From Ricinus communis (taxonomy: Eukaryota; Streptophyta; Magnoliopsida; Malpighiales; Euphorbiaceae), in the NCBI RefSeq assembly GCF_019578655.1, contig NC_063261.1:8130446-8194445 (forward strand): a DNA stretch of 64,000 bases. Reading direction: 5' to 3'. Made by a program: the position numbers and the translations under genes. Shown here piece after piece: positions 45,152 to 57,088 of the stretch (positions are counted from its first letter, which is position 1; each line of letters begins with the position of its first letter). The notes under the pieces are model-generated. The model saw only the letters and a list, made by a program, of their open reading frames with translations, ran no database searches and was not told the DNA's origin.

Positions 45152-46217
45152 TTAGGGTAATAGTCACGTTGGTATCAAAATTTTAGCCTATATTTCTAAT
45201 TAGTACTAATGTTATAATTCTTTTCTTTTCGGTACCAAAACTTTAATTTTTGTTACAAGCGACGGTACCAATTGAAAATCTTATCAATTTTTGATGACGT
45301 GGAAGGTGGAACTCCACATCAGCATTCCACTCTTCGTCCATATAACGCTTAACTTTGGAAAAATTGTCCCATTTGTATCAAAACTTTGACATATATATCT
45401 AAATAATACCAATTCTTCAATTTTTTTTTTTTTTAGTACCACACTTATTATTTTGTTTTAATTGATGGTACTTGATGGAGATTCGCATAAAGACAAATTT
45501 CCATATAAGTTAAGAACTCACCAATACTCAATAGTCCGCCTAGATTATTAATATACTCGATAGGCAAAATATCACTGCACACACCCAAAAAGCACTACTC
45601 CTAAAAAAATAAGAATCCACATTCCTACTAATTTTTAGGACCACACCAAATATAGAAATAACTAGCACTTCTCTTTTAAATATCCACCTAAAGTATTGAT
45701 GAAAGACTAATACTAATACAATCCTCAAATACTATTCCTCAAACCCCTATTTAAAATGAATTACACTATTATTGCCTGCTACTTTCGGTGACATCAGTAC
45801 CCATTGGAATTTCGATATTTTTTGCTGACATGGCAACTAGAAGTTCACTTAAACATGACACTGATTAACACATTAGCAAAAAATCACTAAAGTTCTGATA
45901 GGTACTATCAATTGAAACATAAATTAGGAGTGTGATAATAAAAACCAACATTGTGAAGAATTAGTACCATTTGGATATGTTGTAAAGTTTCGGTACCAAT
46001 AAGGTAATTATAGCCAAAGTCAAATATGACATAGACGGTAAGTGGAATGCAGATATGAAGCTCTGTCCTCCACGTCATAAAAGAATTGAATGGATTCCAA
46101 ATGGATATCGTTACCTATAATAAAAATTAAGATTTTAGTATAAAAAAAAATTAAAGCATTGATACTAACTAAAAACATAAAATAAAATTTTAATACCAAC
46201 AGCCTATTTAACCCTAC
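45152..46217. mobile_element. Long-TIR DNA element (~1.07 kb, arms >200 bp)
   Basis: The left arm holds 'ttggtatcaaaattttagcc', 'ttgatgacgtggaaggtgga' and 'gcattccactcttcgtc'. Their counterparts in the right arm are the reverse complements of 'caaaattttaataccaac', 'tctgtcctccacgtcataaa' and 'gacggtaagtggaatgc'. The foldback structure continues inward: 'tttgtatcaaaactttgacata' against 'tgtaaagtttcggtaccaata'. There is no transposase. This is a Mutator-like or foldback non-autonomous element. Confidence 0.8.
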
Positions 46218-46920
46218 TTGTATTCTATACCTTTGTTTCTTTACCTCCTTTGCAATTGATGGACAATGATGATTAAGGGAGATAAAACACTTTGATGCTC
46301 AAGAATATTTATGTATATAATAATAATATATGTAATATGTATATTAATAAATATATATTATTTATATAGAATATTTATATATATATATGGTAATAATATA
46401 TATAGTATAATAATAATAGGTTTATAATTAATTATATATAAAAAATTATAAAGTAACTATAATTTAGAATTATATAAAATATATTATAATATCATAAATA
46501 ATTAACGTAAAATTTAATATATATTATTAATAATTAATAATAAATAATTATAACTATTACAATAGTATTATTATTATGATAATTATTAATATGTTGGGAT
46601 ATTTAGAAGAGCAGAAATAGTGCTATTTTTTTAAGAAGAGTCCTGATTCAATTTCCTTTGTAAATAAAGCAATGAAAGTTTTTCTTTCAAGGGCACACAA
46701 GGGTCATGGCCTCTCAATTCAATTATCTAACTCAATCAGTTGGATATACTAATTTGGGTCCTAGAGCTTGGCATCCTTCCAATCTAGTAAATTGAAGTTG
46801 ATTTTCAGATGCTGCTTATATTTTGTCATTGAATTTACTAGGCTAATAGTCATTTGAAAAAATGCTACTAAAAAACTTCTACAATGCATATTTAGGCATT
46901 TAGACTTCGATCATTTAGTT
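46218..46920. other. AT-rich spacer
   Basis: It is dominated by TA/TAA runs (46,300-46,600), followed by plain intergenic sequence. No genes, no repeats with clear ends. Confidence 0.5.
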
Positions 46921-46924
46921 AGGT

Positions 46925-47405
46925 AAAATGCATAAATGATACTATAATTATGGCTATTGTATTTATTTAGTATCTCAATTTAATAATCACAAAAATAATA
47001 CCTCACTGATAATAATGAATCATGTTATACTTTCTGATTATTATGTAATGATGTGAATGCCATTTTCTCTTACTAATTACCACATCACCTCTTATTTGGA
47101 TATAATTAATTTTAATTAGACATTGAAAATTCTTTCAACCCTCTATTTTGAACTCATATTTTGCAATTGCATTTGGAAAATTAAGATTTTTATGCTTATT
47201 AGGATTAACTATGTATATATCAGTAGTGACATGAAAACTAGAGAAAGAATCTAATTGCCACATCGATATAAAATGACCAAAAAGTATGAAGGTATCGTGA
47301 CTTGATTCATTAATGGTCACTTACGGTACCATTTTTATAATTATTAAGTTGAGATACCAAATGGATATAAATAATATAGTTATGGCATCATTTATACTTC
47401 TTACT
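46925..47405. mobile_element. MITE with ~100-bp inverted repeats
   Basis: The left arm 'aatgcataaatgatactataattatggctattgtatttatttagtatctcaatttaataatcac' pairs with the right arm, whose reverse complement is 'agtataaatgatgccataactatattatttatatccatttggtatctcaacttaataattat'. It is non-coding inside. It is similar in style to the other long-TIR elements, but the arm sequence differs. Confidence 0.8.
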
Positions 47406-50384
47406 CTCATTTAGTCATTTTAATATCTTAATTCCTAATTTAACTTAACATATATCTAAATTTTATTTTTAAAATTTATTAAACAATTTTAATTTTATTT
47501 TAACTTAACAGGCACTTAAAATTTATTTTATAATAAATTTAAAATATATATTGCATAATATATATAGACGTGTTAAATGAAGCCGCATATAAAAAATATT
47601 TAAATATTATAAAAATATAAATTAAATTTATTAGATTAAATTAAAAATTAAAATATTAAAATAATTAAATCATCTAAATGGTTGGTTGCAAATAGTTAAA
47701 ACTCCTCCTCACTTTTAGGTGAAGACAAAGAAGTATACATTGCATTAAATCTAGCGACTGAGATCATCTATTCTTGTATTTTTAAAAACGACAATGTTTT
47801 CTCTAAGGACAATTTTACTTTCTTCTTCTTTTTAGGGGCAGTAATGATACATCGAATATAGCTAATTTGAAGTTCTGCTGTTCCATTTTTAAAAAATTAA
47901 TGATTACGAATGAAGGGCATAATTTGGCTCTGCATACCATGGAAGGTCAGAAAAAGCACAACATAACACAGATACATCTTAAGCAAAAAGGATTACGATT
48001 TGAATAATAATATATATAAATAACCGACCAAGGGCCCACATCCAAATCCTTATTGGGAATTTATGTGAAGCTAAAAGGGAACATGACCTAATCACCTAAA
48101 TAAAAAGTCCATTTACATTATTTATTATATGCCATCCAATGATTTGTGCTACGATTTATGTCTTTTTTCCTCGTGATTATCTTCTTAAAATCTATTAAAC
48201 AGTAAACTAATAAATAAATATTCACTTTTCTTTCTTTATTTCAATAAAAATATTTCCAAAGATATATTTTAAGAGACATTTTTTTGTTAAATTAACTTTT
48301 TTAAAGTAAGTCTGTGATTTCTTAAATAAATTTAAATATTATGATTTAGATTTAAAAAATTTCATGGCTTTATCTTTATATAAAACGAAGAATAAAAAGA
48401 ATTAAAATTGACTGTCCAAATAAAATTATTATTGATAAAAATTTGTGTAAAAGTTATTAATTTAAAAGTAAAAATTTGATAAAATTTAAAATTATAATAA
48501 AAATTAATCTAAACTATGAGCAAAAGACCATTATAAGATCCAATCCAATACCATAGCTAGGAATAAGTTAGAAATTTTATAAAAAAAAATATAAAATTTT
48601 AATATTTGAAAGGTACATTTTCTCTATCAATTCTCTAACTTTGACGAAACATATAACTTTTTTGCTATGATCATCTGACTTAGGTATTAAAAATGAATAA
48701 TTGGAATCAGACATCCACTCTGACTACTTTTCTTTCCTTTTAATTTTACAGATTTTATTGATCAAGAGTTATTTAATTTTTTTTGGAAAGCTCTCTCGAA
48801 ATCTGTCCAATCCTTCAATAATTAAGATTAGTTACTTAAGCAAAGAAAAGATTTCCTAGATGAGAATATAACTTAGCCATTTTTAATTGGCTGATGTCTG
48901 ACTCTCATAATAAATAAAACTTTAACATTTCAAAATAATAAAACTTCTCACTGTTACTTTATATATAAAACTAGTTATAATACCAGTGCAAACACGAATA
49001 ATTTTTTATAATTAAATATGGTATTTATTTATTTATTGTTTATTTTTTAATTAAATAGGTATTTAAATTTAAAATTGATTAATAATATTAATTATAAAAT
49101 GCTCTATTTTCTACATACACCATACATTATATACATATTAATTACTATTATTATCTTTTACTATAATTATGTATAATCTTAAAATAATTAATTTCTTAAT
49201 ATTATAAGTATTTAAAATTCATTTATTTATTTTAAATTTTAAATGGTTGTTTTTCCTAGATCGAAAGCCATTTAAAGGCACTCCTAAGAGAATTTTAAAT
49301 CTAATATTATTTAATACAAATAACGAATTTTATTTAGAGTTTGAAATTAAATTATATTAAAACTATTATTATCTATGATAATTATCCATATCCTTAAAGA
49401 TATTTAACTTTCAAAAATAAATATAGATAAAGAGTTTTAGATGAATATTACTATTTCTATAGAGTTTGAGATTAAATTATAATATTAATATTATATTTAT
49501 TATAATTATCCAATGATAATTATTTTTTAGTATTATAAGAATTTAAAATTTATTTTTTTACCTAGTATTCTAGAGGATTTTTTCCTATAAATAAAGAATT
49601 GTAGAGAAATATTAATACTTCTTTCGAGTTTGAGATTAAATTATATTAATACTGTTATTGTTTATTATAATTATCCATGTCTTGAAAAGTAATTAATTTT
49701 TGAAAGTTTAATATAGATAAGGAGTTTTAGATGAAGATTACTTTTATATAGAGTTTGAAATTAAATTATATTATTAATATTATTTTTATTAAAATTATCT
49801 ATATTTTTATGATAATAATCTTTCTGTTATTATAAGATTTAAAATATGTTTATTTATTTAAAATTCTAAAAGGTTGTTTCTCCTAGGTGGCAAACTATTT
49901 AACTTTCTCTTTATTTCTAATAACTCGGTTGGCTGAGGCAAACTATCAACAAAGATCTTTAAAGGCTAACTTCAATTTCCGAAGTAGTTACAAGGAAAAG
50001 TCAGAAAGCCATCCGGCCACTCACTCTAATAATAAAGTCAGTAATTTGTATAAGGATGGGTAAAATATGTACCTAGTGCGCGACGTCACCATTCCTTATA
50101 TAGGCGCTGAAGGTCTTCCAATTTATTTAGGAGAGAATTTCATATTTGTAGGTCGTCCTAACTGTATTAGGATTTGAACTCTTGTTTCTCATTAAAATTT
50201 TAGGTCGGATCGAACTCTAAAATTGGAGTCCTCTCAAAACACATTTCTTTAGAATCCCAGTCATAATGGACATAATCTCTGGTTAACCCCACCTTTCTAG
50301 GATGGGACAGACTGACTTATGATATCCGGTTATCAGTTTCTATTTTATTACACATATATATATATATATATAGATTATAAAAAA
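47406..50384. other. AT-rich intergenic region
   Basis: No supportable gene. 47,700-48,180 looks low-copy and less biased. The rest is strongly AT-rich with the degenerate repeats listed separately (48,990-49,900). A TA microsatellite lies at 50,353-50,372. Confidence 0.5.
48990..49900. repeat. Degenerate tandem repeats ('agagtttgaNattaaattatattaat')
   Basis: The string gagtttgaaattaaattatatta or close variants recurs at about 49,338, 49,460, 49,626 and 49,749. Each is followed by 'attattNttattataattatc', and 'gataaggagttttagatgaa' recurs at 49,427 and 49,717. Two composite units of about 290 bp are visible. 'aaNggttgtttNtcctag' frames the array at 49,243 and 49,870. Confidence 0.6.
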
Positions 50385-50389
50385 ATACT

Positions 50390-50780
50390 CATAATCTATG
50401 TATTTTTAACTTCAATTATGTGGCTTTTTATAGCAAATCAATGTATGCGCTTATGTACATTAAGAAAAGATAGTATTTCATTATAATAGCATGAGATTTA
50501 CTAATGTGGTTTAACTTGTCTGACGTGGCAATGATACAATATTTTTATAAAATATATATATATATTTTCATAATAAATTAATATATGTGCTTTATTTATT
50601 AGCAAAATACATTATTTTACTGTATCAAACAGTCTACTCTACAAGCACTAAACCATATGAATTAAGCCACATCAACACAGATTTACGATATTATAATGAA
50701 ATATTATCTTTTGCTAGCGTACGAAAATAAGTATATTAATTTATCATAAAAATGTATATTTAAAATTAAAAGTATATTAA
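50390..50780. mobile_element. MITE-like inverted-repeat element
   Basis: The left arm 'gcgcttatgtacattaagaaaagatagtatttcattataatagcatgag' pairs with the right arm, whose reverse complement is 'acttattttcgtacgctagcaaaagataatatttcattataatatcgta'. An inner pair is 'tgtggtttaacttg' / 'atgtggcttaattcatatggttta'. Ends are approximate and there is no coding content. Confidence 0.7.
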
Positions 50781-50789
50781 ATTATATGT

Positions 50790-53227
50790 ATATTTTTAAA
50801 TCTTTCTTTAAAATACTTAATCTCTTAAAATATTCGAGTTTTAAAATTATCCAAATAAACTAGTTTTATAAAATTACAATACTTCTATAAGATATAATTT
50901 TCTTTAAGGAATTCTAGCCAATTGAAGGATGTTTTGATCAATTCAGATTATTTAAATTGATGGACAGAAAGAAAAAAAAAAACACTAAGAACAGTTGTAA
51001 ATTGTGACCTTTTCCTTTATTTGATGAACAAATATGACTTAGTCATGTGGGGCTTCTTCCCTAATGGACCACCTCATTTTGTGCCCTAATCCATGTGAAT
51101 AAGCTTTATTGTTGTGTGACATATGCAAAGAAAGATACTTATTTAGTCATGACCAATGGAAAAATTTATTACATGTGGAGATGGCTGTTAATTTTCTAGC
51201 TAGCAAAGATATGAAACAATGATGTCAAGAACTTCTACTTTTGTGCTTTTATAATCTTGAGTTAAATGTCAACAGGGGACCATAACTTTTTATTTTTCTT
51301 TCCATGCTTATCTAATCACCACTCTTCAAACAAAGTAATTAAAAGCCTTTATTATGTGCTCTTCATTTTGGATAGGGTTAAAGATTGCATGAATTGATTC
51401 TTGGGCAATGAATGATGATTAGATAGGCACTAGTCAGTTGAAAACTCAACCATTTGCGAGTAGTCCAATTCGGATGACTCATCTAAATATATATTTTATA
51501 TTTTATATTGCCTCTGACAAAATATATATATCATCATTTACAGTATGCTAATGTCCAGATTTTATATTTATATATAATTAATTTATCATTTAATAAATTT
51601 TTTTACTAATTAAATAATGATTTCTATTGTAAATATAATATGTTGATCATATTTTTAATAGCATATTCATTAGTAAATTAATTTTTTAATTAATAATAAT
51701 TCTAACTAGAAAAATAATATATCTTGATATTAGATTAACTAATTGTATATTGTTTCTACTCCTAAATATCACTTATATCTGTAGTTTTAATTTTATATAC
51801 AATTAAAAATTAACTAATATATAATTGTAAAATAATTTTGATATTTATTTTATTAATAAAAATTTAAATATTAAATTTTTTATTAAAAAAGACAATTAAA
51901 AGTTATTTTCAAATTATAATTTATTGACAATTCAATTAAACTCTATTAATAAACTTATTTTATATCATTATTTATAATTAGAAAATAACAACAGTCATAC
52001 AACGCACATATAAATTATCTTATTTTTTAATTATAAGATTACACTAAAGTGTCATCTTTAAATTCTTTTAAATTATCATCTTAATATATTAATTAATATA
52101 TTTTTAGTTAAATAACAATCTTAATATAAGAAAATAACATGTTTGCTAATAAATTATTTTTTAATTAAATAATAAAAATAATATTTAATTATTTTTAGTA
52201 TTAGTTTAAATAAATATAAAATATTATTTGTAAATTAATAAAATATCCTATCCTATATGGTACACCATTATTTATACTTTTCATAGATTTATTATTATAT
52301 TTATTTAATTTAGTATTAGTTAAACTTTGTATATATAAATACAGTAAAACATCTCTATAGTTATATTCTATATAGAAATAATATCTGCATTGTGATAAAA
52401 AATTATGGTCACAATTTTGGGTCAATTATAAATAGAAACAAACTCTCTATTGTAATAAGTTATAAATATTTTAAATCTCTCTTAAGAAAATATTCCTTTA
52501 TATAGTAATATTTGTATATATAACTTTAAAATATATATGTTATATTATGTTTTATCTTACTATAGTATTATATTGTTTCATTAATCTTAATCATATAAGA
52601 TGACAAGATATTAACATATCTTATTTCTAGTTTATATCATTTTATCTACAAGACTAAGTATTAAGTCCAAAGAAGAATTTTAGTACTCAAACCTCCATTA
52701 AGTTATAACCTCTTCATAGTCATAAATTTTATTTGATTCCAAGTGTAAGACTATAAATAAAAAATTCTAAGAAAATTTTATAAATTAAATATTTATAATT
52801 AAAATAATCGCAAGACTAATTATTTAATACCCAAAATTTTAACTTTAATTGAATATTATTTTTTTCTAAAGTTTTTTTGATAATTTATTATTTTTTCAGT
52901 CCACTAAAATATTTTGAGGTATGTTTGAACGTCATAATTTATTTATCATTAATCATATGTAAATTGTTATCTTTTTCTTAAATTATTTTATTTTATCATA
53001 TTGAATTTTATTTTGTTTCTATTTTAAATTCGGTTTTGATATAAATTAATTTAATTTAAAAATATATTAATTTAGAACTATTTCAAAGATAAAAAATTTA
53101 TTTTTGGTGACCCAAGTATTAAAGATTAAGAATTTATTATTTAATTAGACATAAAATTATGAATTATCATTTTAACTCCTAATCAATAAATTATAGGTAT
53201 AAATATATATATAATAAGTAAGGTCAT
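50790..53227. other. AT-rich intergenic region
   Basis: There is no gene. 51,000-51,420 has a balanced, low-copy look and might be an old promoter or gene remnant, but shows no coding frame. 51,480-53,200 is above roughly 80% AT by eye. Confidence 0.5.
52335..52760. mobile_element. Possible MITE of the 'acagtaaaacctctatag' type
   Basis: The string 'tacagtaaaacatctctatagttatattctatatagaaataat' and later 'aattatggtcacaattttggg' resemble a common plant MITE starting CAGTAAAACCTCTATA and containing 'ggtcccaa'. The right end was not identified with confidence. Confidence 0.35.
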
Positions 53228-54496
53228 TGTAACCTCTTTTTCTTATAAGGAAGCACCAAATTGAAATTTTAAAAAAAGAAAAACCCGTCCCCCTACTTGT
53301 CTCGCTTTCCATGAAAATACCCATTGTCGCCCATCCCTCTCTCATTGTTTCCTTGTCGTCCGGACACCATTGGTTGTGGACCTCCTGCTAGAACCCTTAT
53401 CGACAATGTTGGCTCAGCTCCACCCTTGGTTTTGCCGGAAACAGCCTGAAATTGCCGAAACAAAAACTTGGAAGTTGGATTTCTCTCTCTAACTAGCTGC
53501 TACCTTCGAATTAGTCGTTTCTCGACCTTAAATGGAAGAGAAGACACCGGAAATGAGTTTCTCGTAACTCAGCCTCGATCTTTGTCATTTTACCATTGAA
53601 TAAGCTCGCCAGCATTGAAACTTCAAACGACGATCTAGAATTTTCCAGCCACTTTTTGGCCAAAATAATTGTACATCTAGACTTTTGAGATTGTGGGTTT
53701 TCCATCATTGTGCTCGGATTGAGTTTTCGTTACTGTCAAAAATTTTCTAGTGATCGAGTCCAATGACCTCGAGACGCGTGCCAATAGGGGAAATTTCGAA
53801 TTATATTTTCGAACATGCGTGATTATTCCATATTGTTTTCTAAGCTTGGTACAGTAAATTTTAAATCCGAACCTATTTATTTAATTATTTATTTATATTT
53901 CGAGTATTTATTTAATAATTATAAATTATTATTTATTTTAGATTAATTGTAGATAATTAGTGATAAGTTAGTGAATAGAGATTAAATTGAGATCAATTAA
54001 GGATTAATTATGAAAATTAGATTTATTGATTTAATTATTATAGTTGGAAAATTTCATTACCGATTTATTAATTTCAGGAGTATTAATTTAATTATTATTT
54101 TTGGATATGAAATCGGTAAATCAATGCTGATTTGAGAATAATAATTTAAGATATTTATTGATGATCATAGAATTATATTAGAGGGTCATGAGTCGTAATT
54201 ACATGTAAAAATCTATTAGCACCGGTCAGGCCGTTAAGCAAAATTTTGTAGGAATAACCAGTAATTTCTTAGAAATCTAGAACTAGGTTGATTATTTCAT
54301 GTAGTATTAATATAAATACTAATTATTACTTATAAATTTTAGATTCTCCATCCTATCAGCCAGCTCTACCGGACGTGTGAGCAGGCATAAGAGGACGTTA
54401 TATCCATGAGTTAGCACAAGAGAATGTCATATATGTGAGTTAACAATATATAATTAAATAACATTTCCTTGCATATGTCATGTCTTTACTACGTTG

Positions 54497-54528
<32 letters not shown>

Positions 54529-55545
54529 GTTGTTGTTATTATGTTTATTATTATATTGTTGTTGATGTGCTACTATTTTCATAATTGCTATTATTATTTA
54601 AATTAATTTTATTATTAATAAATTGTGATTGTGTGCTAGGACGAGAGCTTCAGTAGGACGTGCCTCTTGATGTGTTACATTAGGACTGTGTGCGCACCAG
54701 TGGGAATCTGAGATGAGTATGATATAGTAATCATGAGATGCCCTACTTGAGTAGAGGTCTCTCGGCTTATGAGGATTGGTAGTTGCCCGATAAAAGGTCT
54801 CTAGTCGAGCTTAGCTCTTTGGGCGTCGGCTATATTAGAAATAACTTACCTAAGTAGATCTAAGGTCCCTCGTCGAGCTTTTCACTCTAGGCGCCAGTTA
54901 CATTGGAATAAAAGAGCTATTGGCTAGTAGATTTGGAGTCTAGGGTTCTACTATTGTTCTTGTCCTGATTCTTGTTTAAATGCATAAATGTATAAATGAA
55001 AATGACGTGCGTATACCTTGTGATATATATATATATATATATGGACACACACACACATATGAATAAATTTATATTTATATCTTGTATGAATGTTTGTCAG
55101 TATATTGTTAATTATATGGTTTTAACTCATTCTCGAGACTGATAGTCTCTATTTATTTTTCTGACTGGGAGTTAGGATATCCAATGTCCATCTTTTGTCA
55201 GCCCTTCTTCTTTCATCACATAACTTTAATATAAAAATCTTATTTTATATTTATTTTATGTTTGAAATTTAGATACTCCGTAATTAGCATCAGGTGTTTA
55301 GTAGACAATATTAATTATCTTATGTTAAGATAATTTAAGATGTTAGTATTTGTGGTATGAACCTGAATGACAGGTGTTTAATATTTATGAATGTCTATTT
55401 ACATGTGGAGTCAGTGTTATAAGTTAATATGAACTATTATGCATGATTAGGATTCTATTAAGGTTAGTCTTGCTACGTATTTTGATGGCCTTGCACCTAC
55501 CCATTCCCTAGCGCTAGTCACAGGCCCACGAGTCGGCTCGTGACA
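53228..55545 (+). mobile_element. 5' LTR of a Ty3/gypsy element, Tekay/Del-like
   Basis: It has ends TGTAACCTC...GGCTCGTGACA and is 2,318 bp. It is directly followed by AAGT and a tRNA-Met-type PBS. Inside are a TTA microsatellite (about 54,502-54,528) and repeats of the form 'gtcgagcttagctctttgggcgtcggct' (54,790-54,905). Two reverse-oriented relatives lie at 57,089 and 61,135. The lineage call rests on the LTR style and PBS only, since no pol is present. Confidence 0.7.
55022..55058. repeat. AT/AC microsatellite in the Tekay-like LTR
   Basis: (TA)n tract followed by ggacacacacacacatat. Confidence 0.85.
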
Positions 55546-55549
55546 AAGT

Positions 55550-55566
55550 TGGTATCAGAGTCTAGG
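55550..55566 (+). promoter_or_regulatory. Primer binding site, initiator tRNA-Met type
   Basis: TGGTATCAGAGTCTAGG lies four bases after the LTR end and matches the common plant PBS TGGTATCAGAGCcnrG complementary to tRNA-iMet. Confidence 0.85.
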
Positions 55567-55720
55567 TTTAGATTTTCTTCGACCTAGGATAGCTTCTTTA
55601 GTTCTATGGAGTTAGGAATCGAGTCCATCCTTTCATGTTCTCGTTAATGAGTCTGTTATCTATTGTTTCTTTATTAATTATGCATTTATTTTTGGTACTA
55701 TATTGAGGACTAGAGTAGTG

Positions 55721-56316
55721 ATGGCAAGAACATGAGATTCGAGACGAGATGCCTAATAAGGATGATGATCATAGCTTAAGACACTTCTAAACTTGTGCAT
55801 TTCAGTGTTGTGATATAGTTTATTAGAGGTTGTGTCTTTTAGCTAGCAGTGATCGTCAAGTCAATTTGATTTTGTCAAATGATTAGATCTAGTTTGAATA
55901 TCAGCTTTGAATGGAAGTAAATGAATAATAATAGTAGTTGGCATATAAATCTAGGCGCTTGGAATCCAAAGAAGCTTGACCGAACATCAATTACTTCTTT
56001 TATTTAATAATAATAATAATAATAATAAAACGTGATTTAAAATGCAATATTGTGCTTAGTCCCATAATGATAACTCATATAAGGCATTTTACTATTAGAC
56101 TTGCACATCAAATGCCGAGTCTAGTTTATTGTAAGAATCATAATGCATTTTTAGGACATGCATCAAAATATACCATATATTCTATATTAGTGCATTTTGC
56201 ATTAAAGTCATGCATTGCAACCCTTTGGTGATGAGAGAGATCATCAGCCTAGGGTGCAATATTGAAAGAATTTTATAAAAAAAAAATGACTAAAGATTTA
56301 TAGTTTAATAGAACTG
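55721..56316 (+). mobile_element. Internal remnant after the PBS (gag start, broken)
   Basis: ATG at 55,721 reads MART then TGA, then DSRRDA and a stop, as a decayed gag N-terminus. The remainder is non-coding, with a TAA microsatellite (about 56,007-56,030). It ends at the Tat LTR at 56,317. No further gag or pol. Confidence 0.45.
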
Positions 56317-56570
56317 TGTGAGTAACCATTTTTCTAATTTGGATATCGAAAGAATTATGACAAATTTGATGATGAAAGTTATAGCTTGTCTCAAGTGCCA
56401 AAAGGTTAAGGACAATCAAATCCTAATTAGGGTTGTGAATAATCGAATCAAAATTATTTCCTGAAATTAATTTAGACTAAATTGACAGAAAAATTACGTT
56501 TGGGGGTAAAATTGTAGATTTTAAAAGTTCATGGACTAAACTATAAAATTCTTCAAAACTTTTGGCCCTC

Positions 56571-56670
56571 TAAGCTAATCGGCTCTACGTATAGTCGAAT
56601 CAGTTGTACGCAGAGCCGATCGGCTCATCATAGAGTCAGTCAGCTTTGTATAGAGCTGATTGGCTCCACA
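56571..56670. repeat. Largest palindrome cluster (4-5 copies)
   Basis: Copies: taagctaatcggctct, atagtcgaatcagttg, agagccgatcggctca, agagtcagtcagcttt and agagctgattggctcc. Spacing is about 19-22 bp, roughly two helical turns. Confidence 0.7.
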
Positions 56671-57088
56671 TAGTCCTAATTGGTCCCCGTTTTGATTCTC
56701 GACATCGTTTTACGTGTTCTCTCGATTTAAAACACCAAATTTGGTTAACATACACCTTTTAGAACCTTTTATTGACAATATTTCGAATTTAAAATTATTT
56801 TTTGAAGATATTAATCAATAAGACATCCAATAAGTTAAATAATTCTCTTTTTAAATTATCGATATTATCGGGTTCTCCAGAATTTTCTAAAATCCTAGTT
56901 CTATAAATAGAAAAATGGGCTTTAAGTCTAGGGTTTGAAATTATTTATAATCAATAGCAATAGTTGGCAATACTCAATAACTAAAAAACCCTATTTTGGC
57001 AACTTTTAGAAAGCAACATAAAAGCTTTTTAGAGGTAGTGCATACCAAACACAAAAATAAACCCCAAATATTTTGAATCCTTACCCCA

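Noticed and set aside
52335..52760. Possible tRNA or small RNA gene
   Set aside because: Foldable AT-rich sequence, but no cloverleaf, A/B boxes or terminator. It is better explained as a MITE.
53511..53708. 65-codon frame in the Tekay-like LTR
   Set aside because: It is within an LTR, with no protein resemblance.
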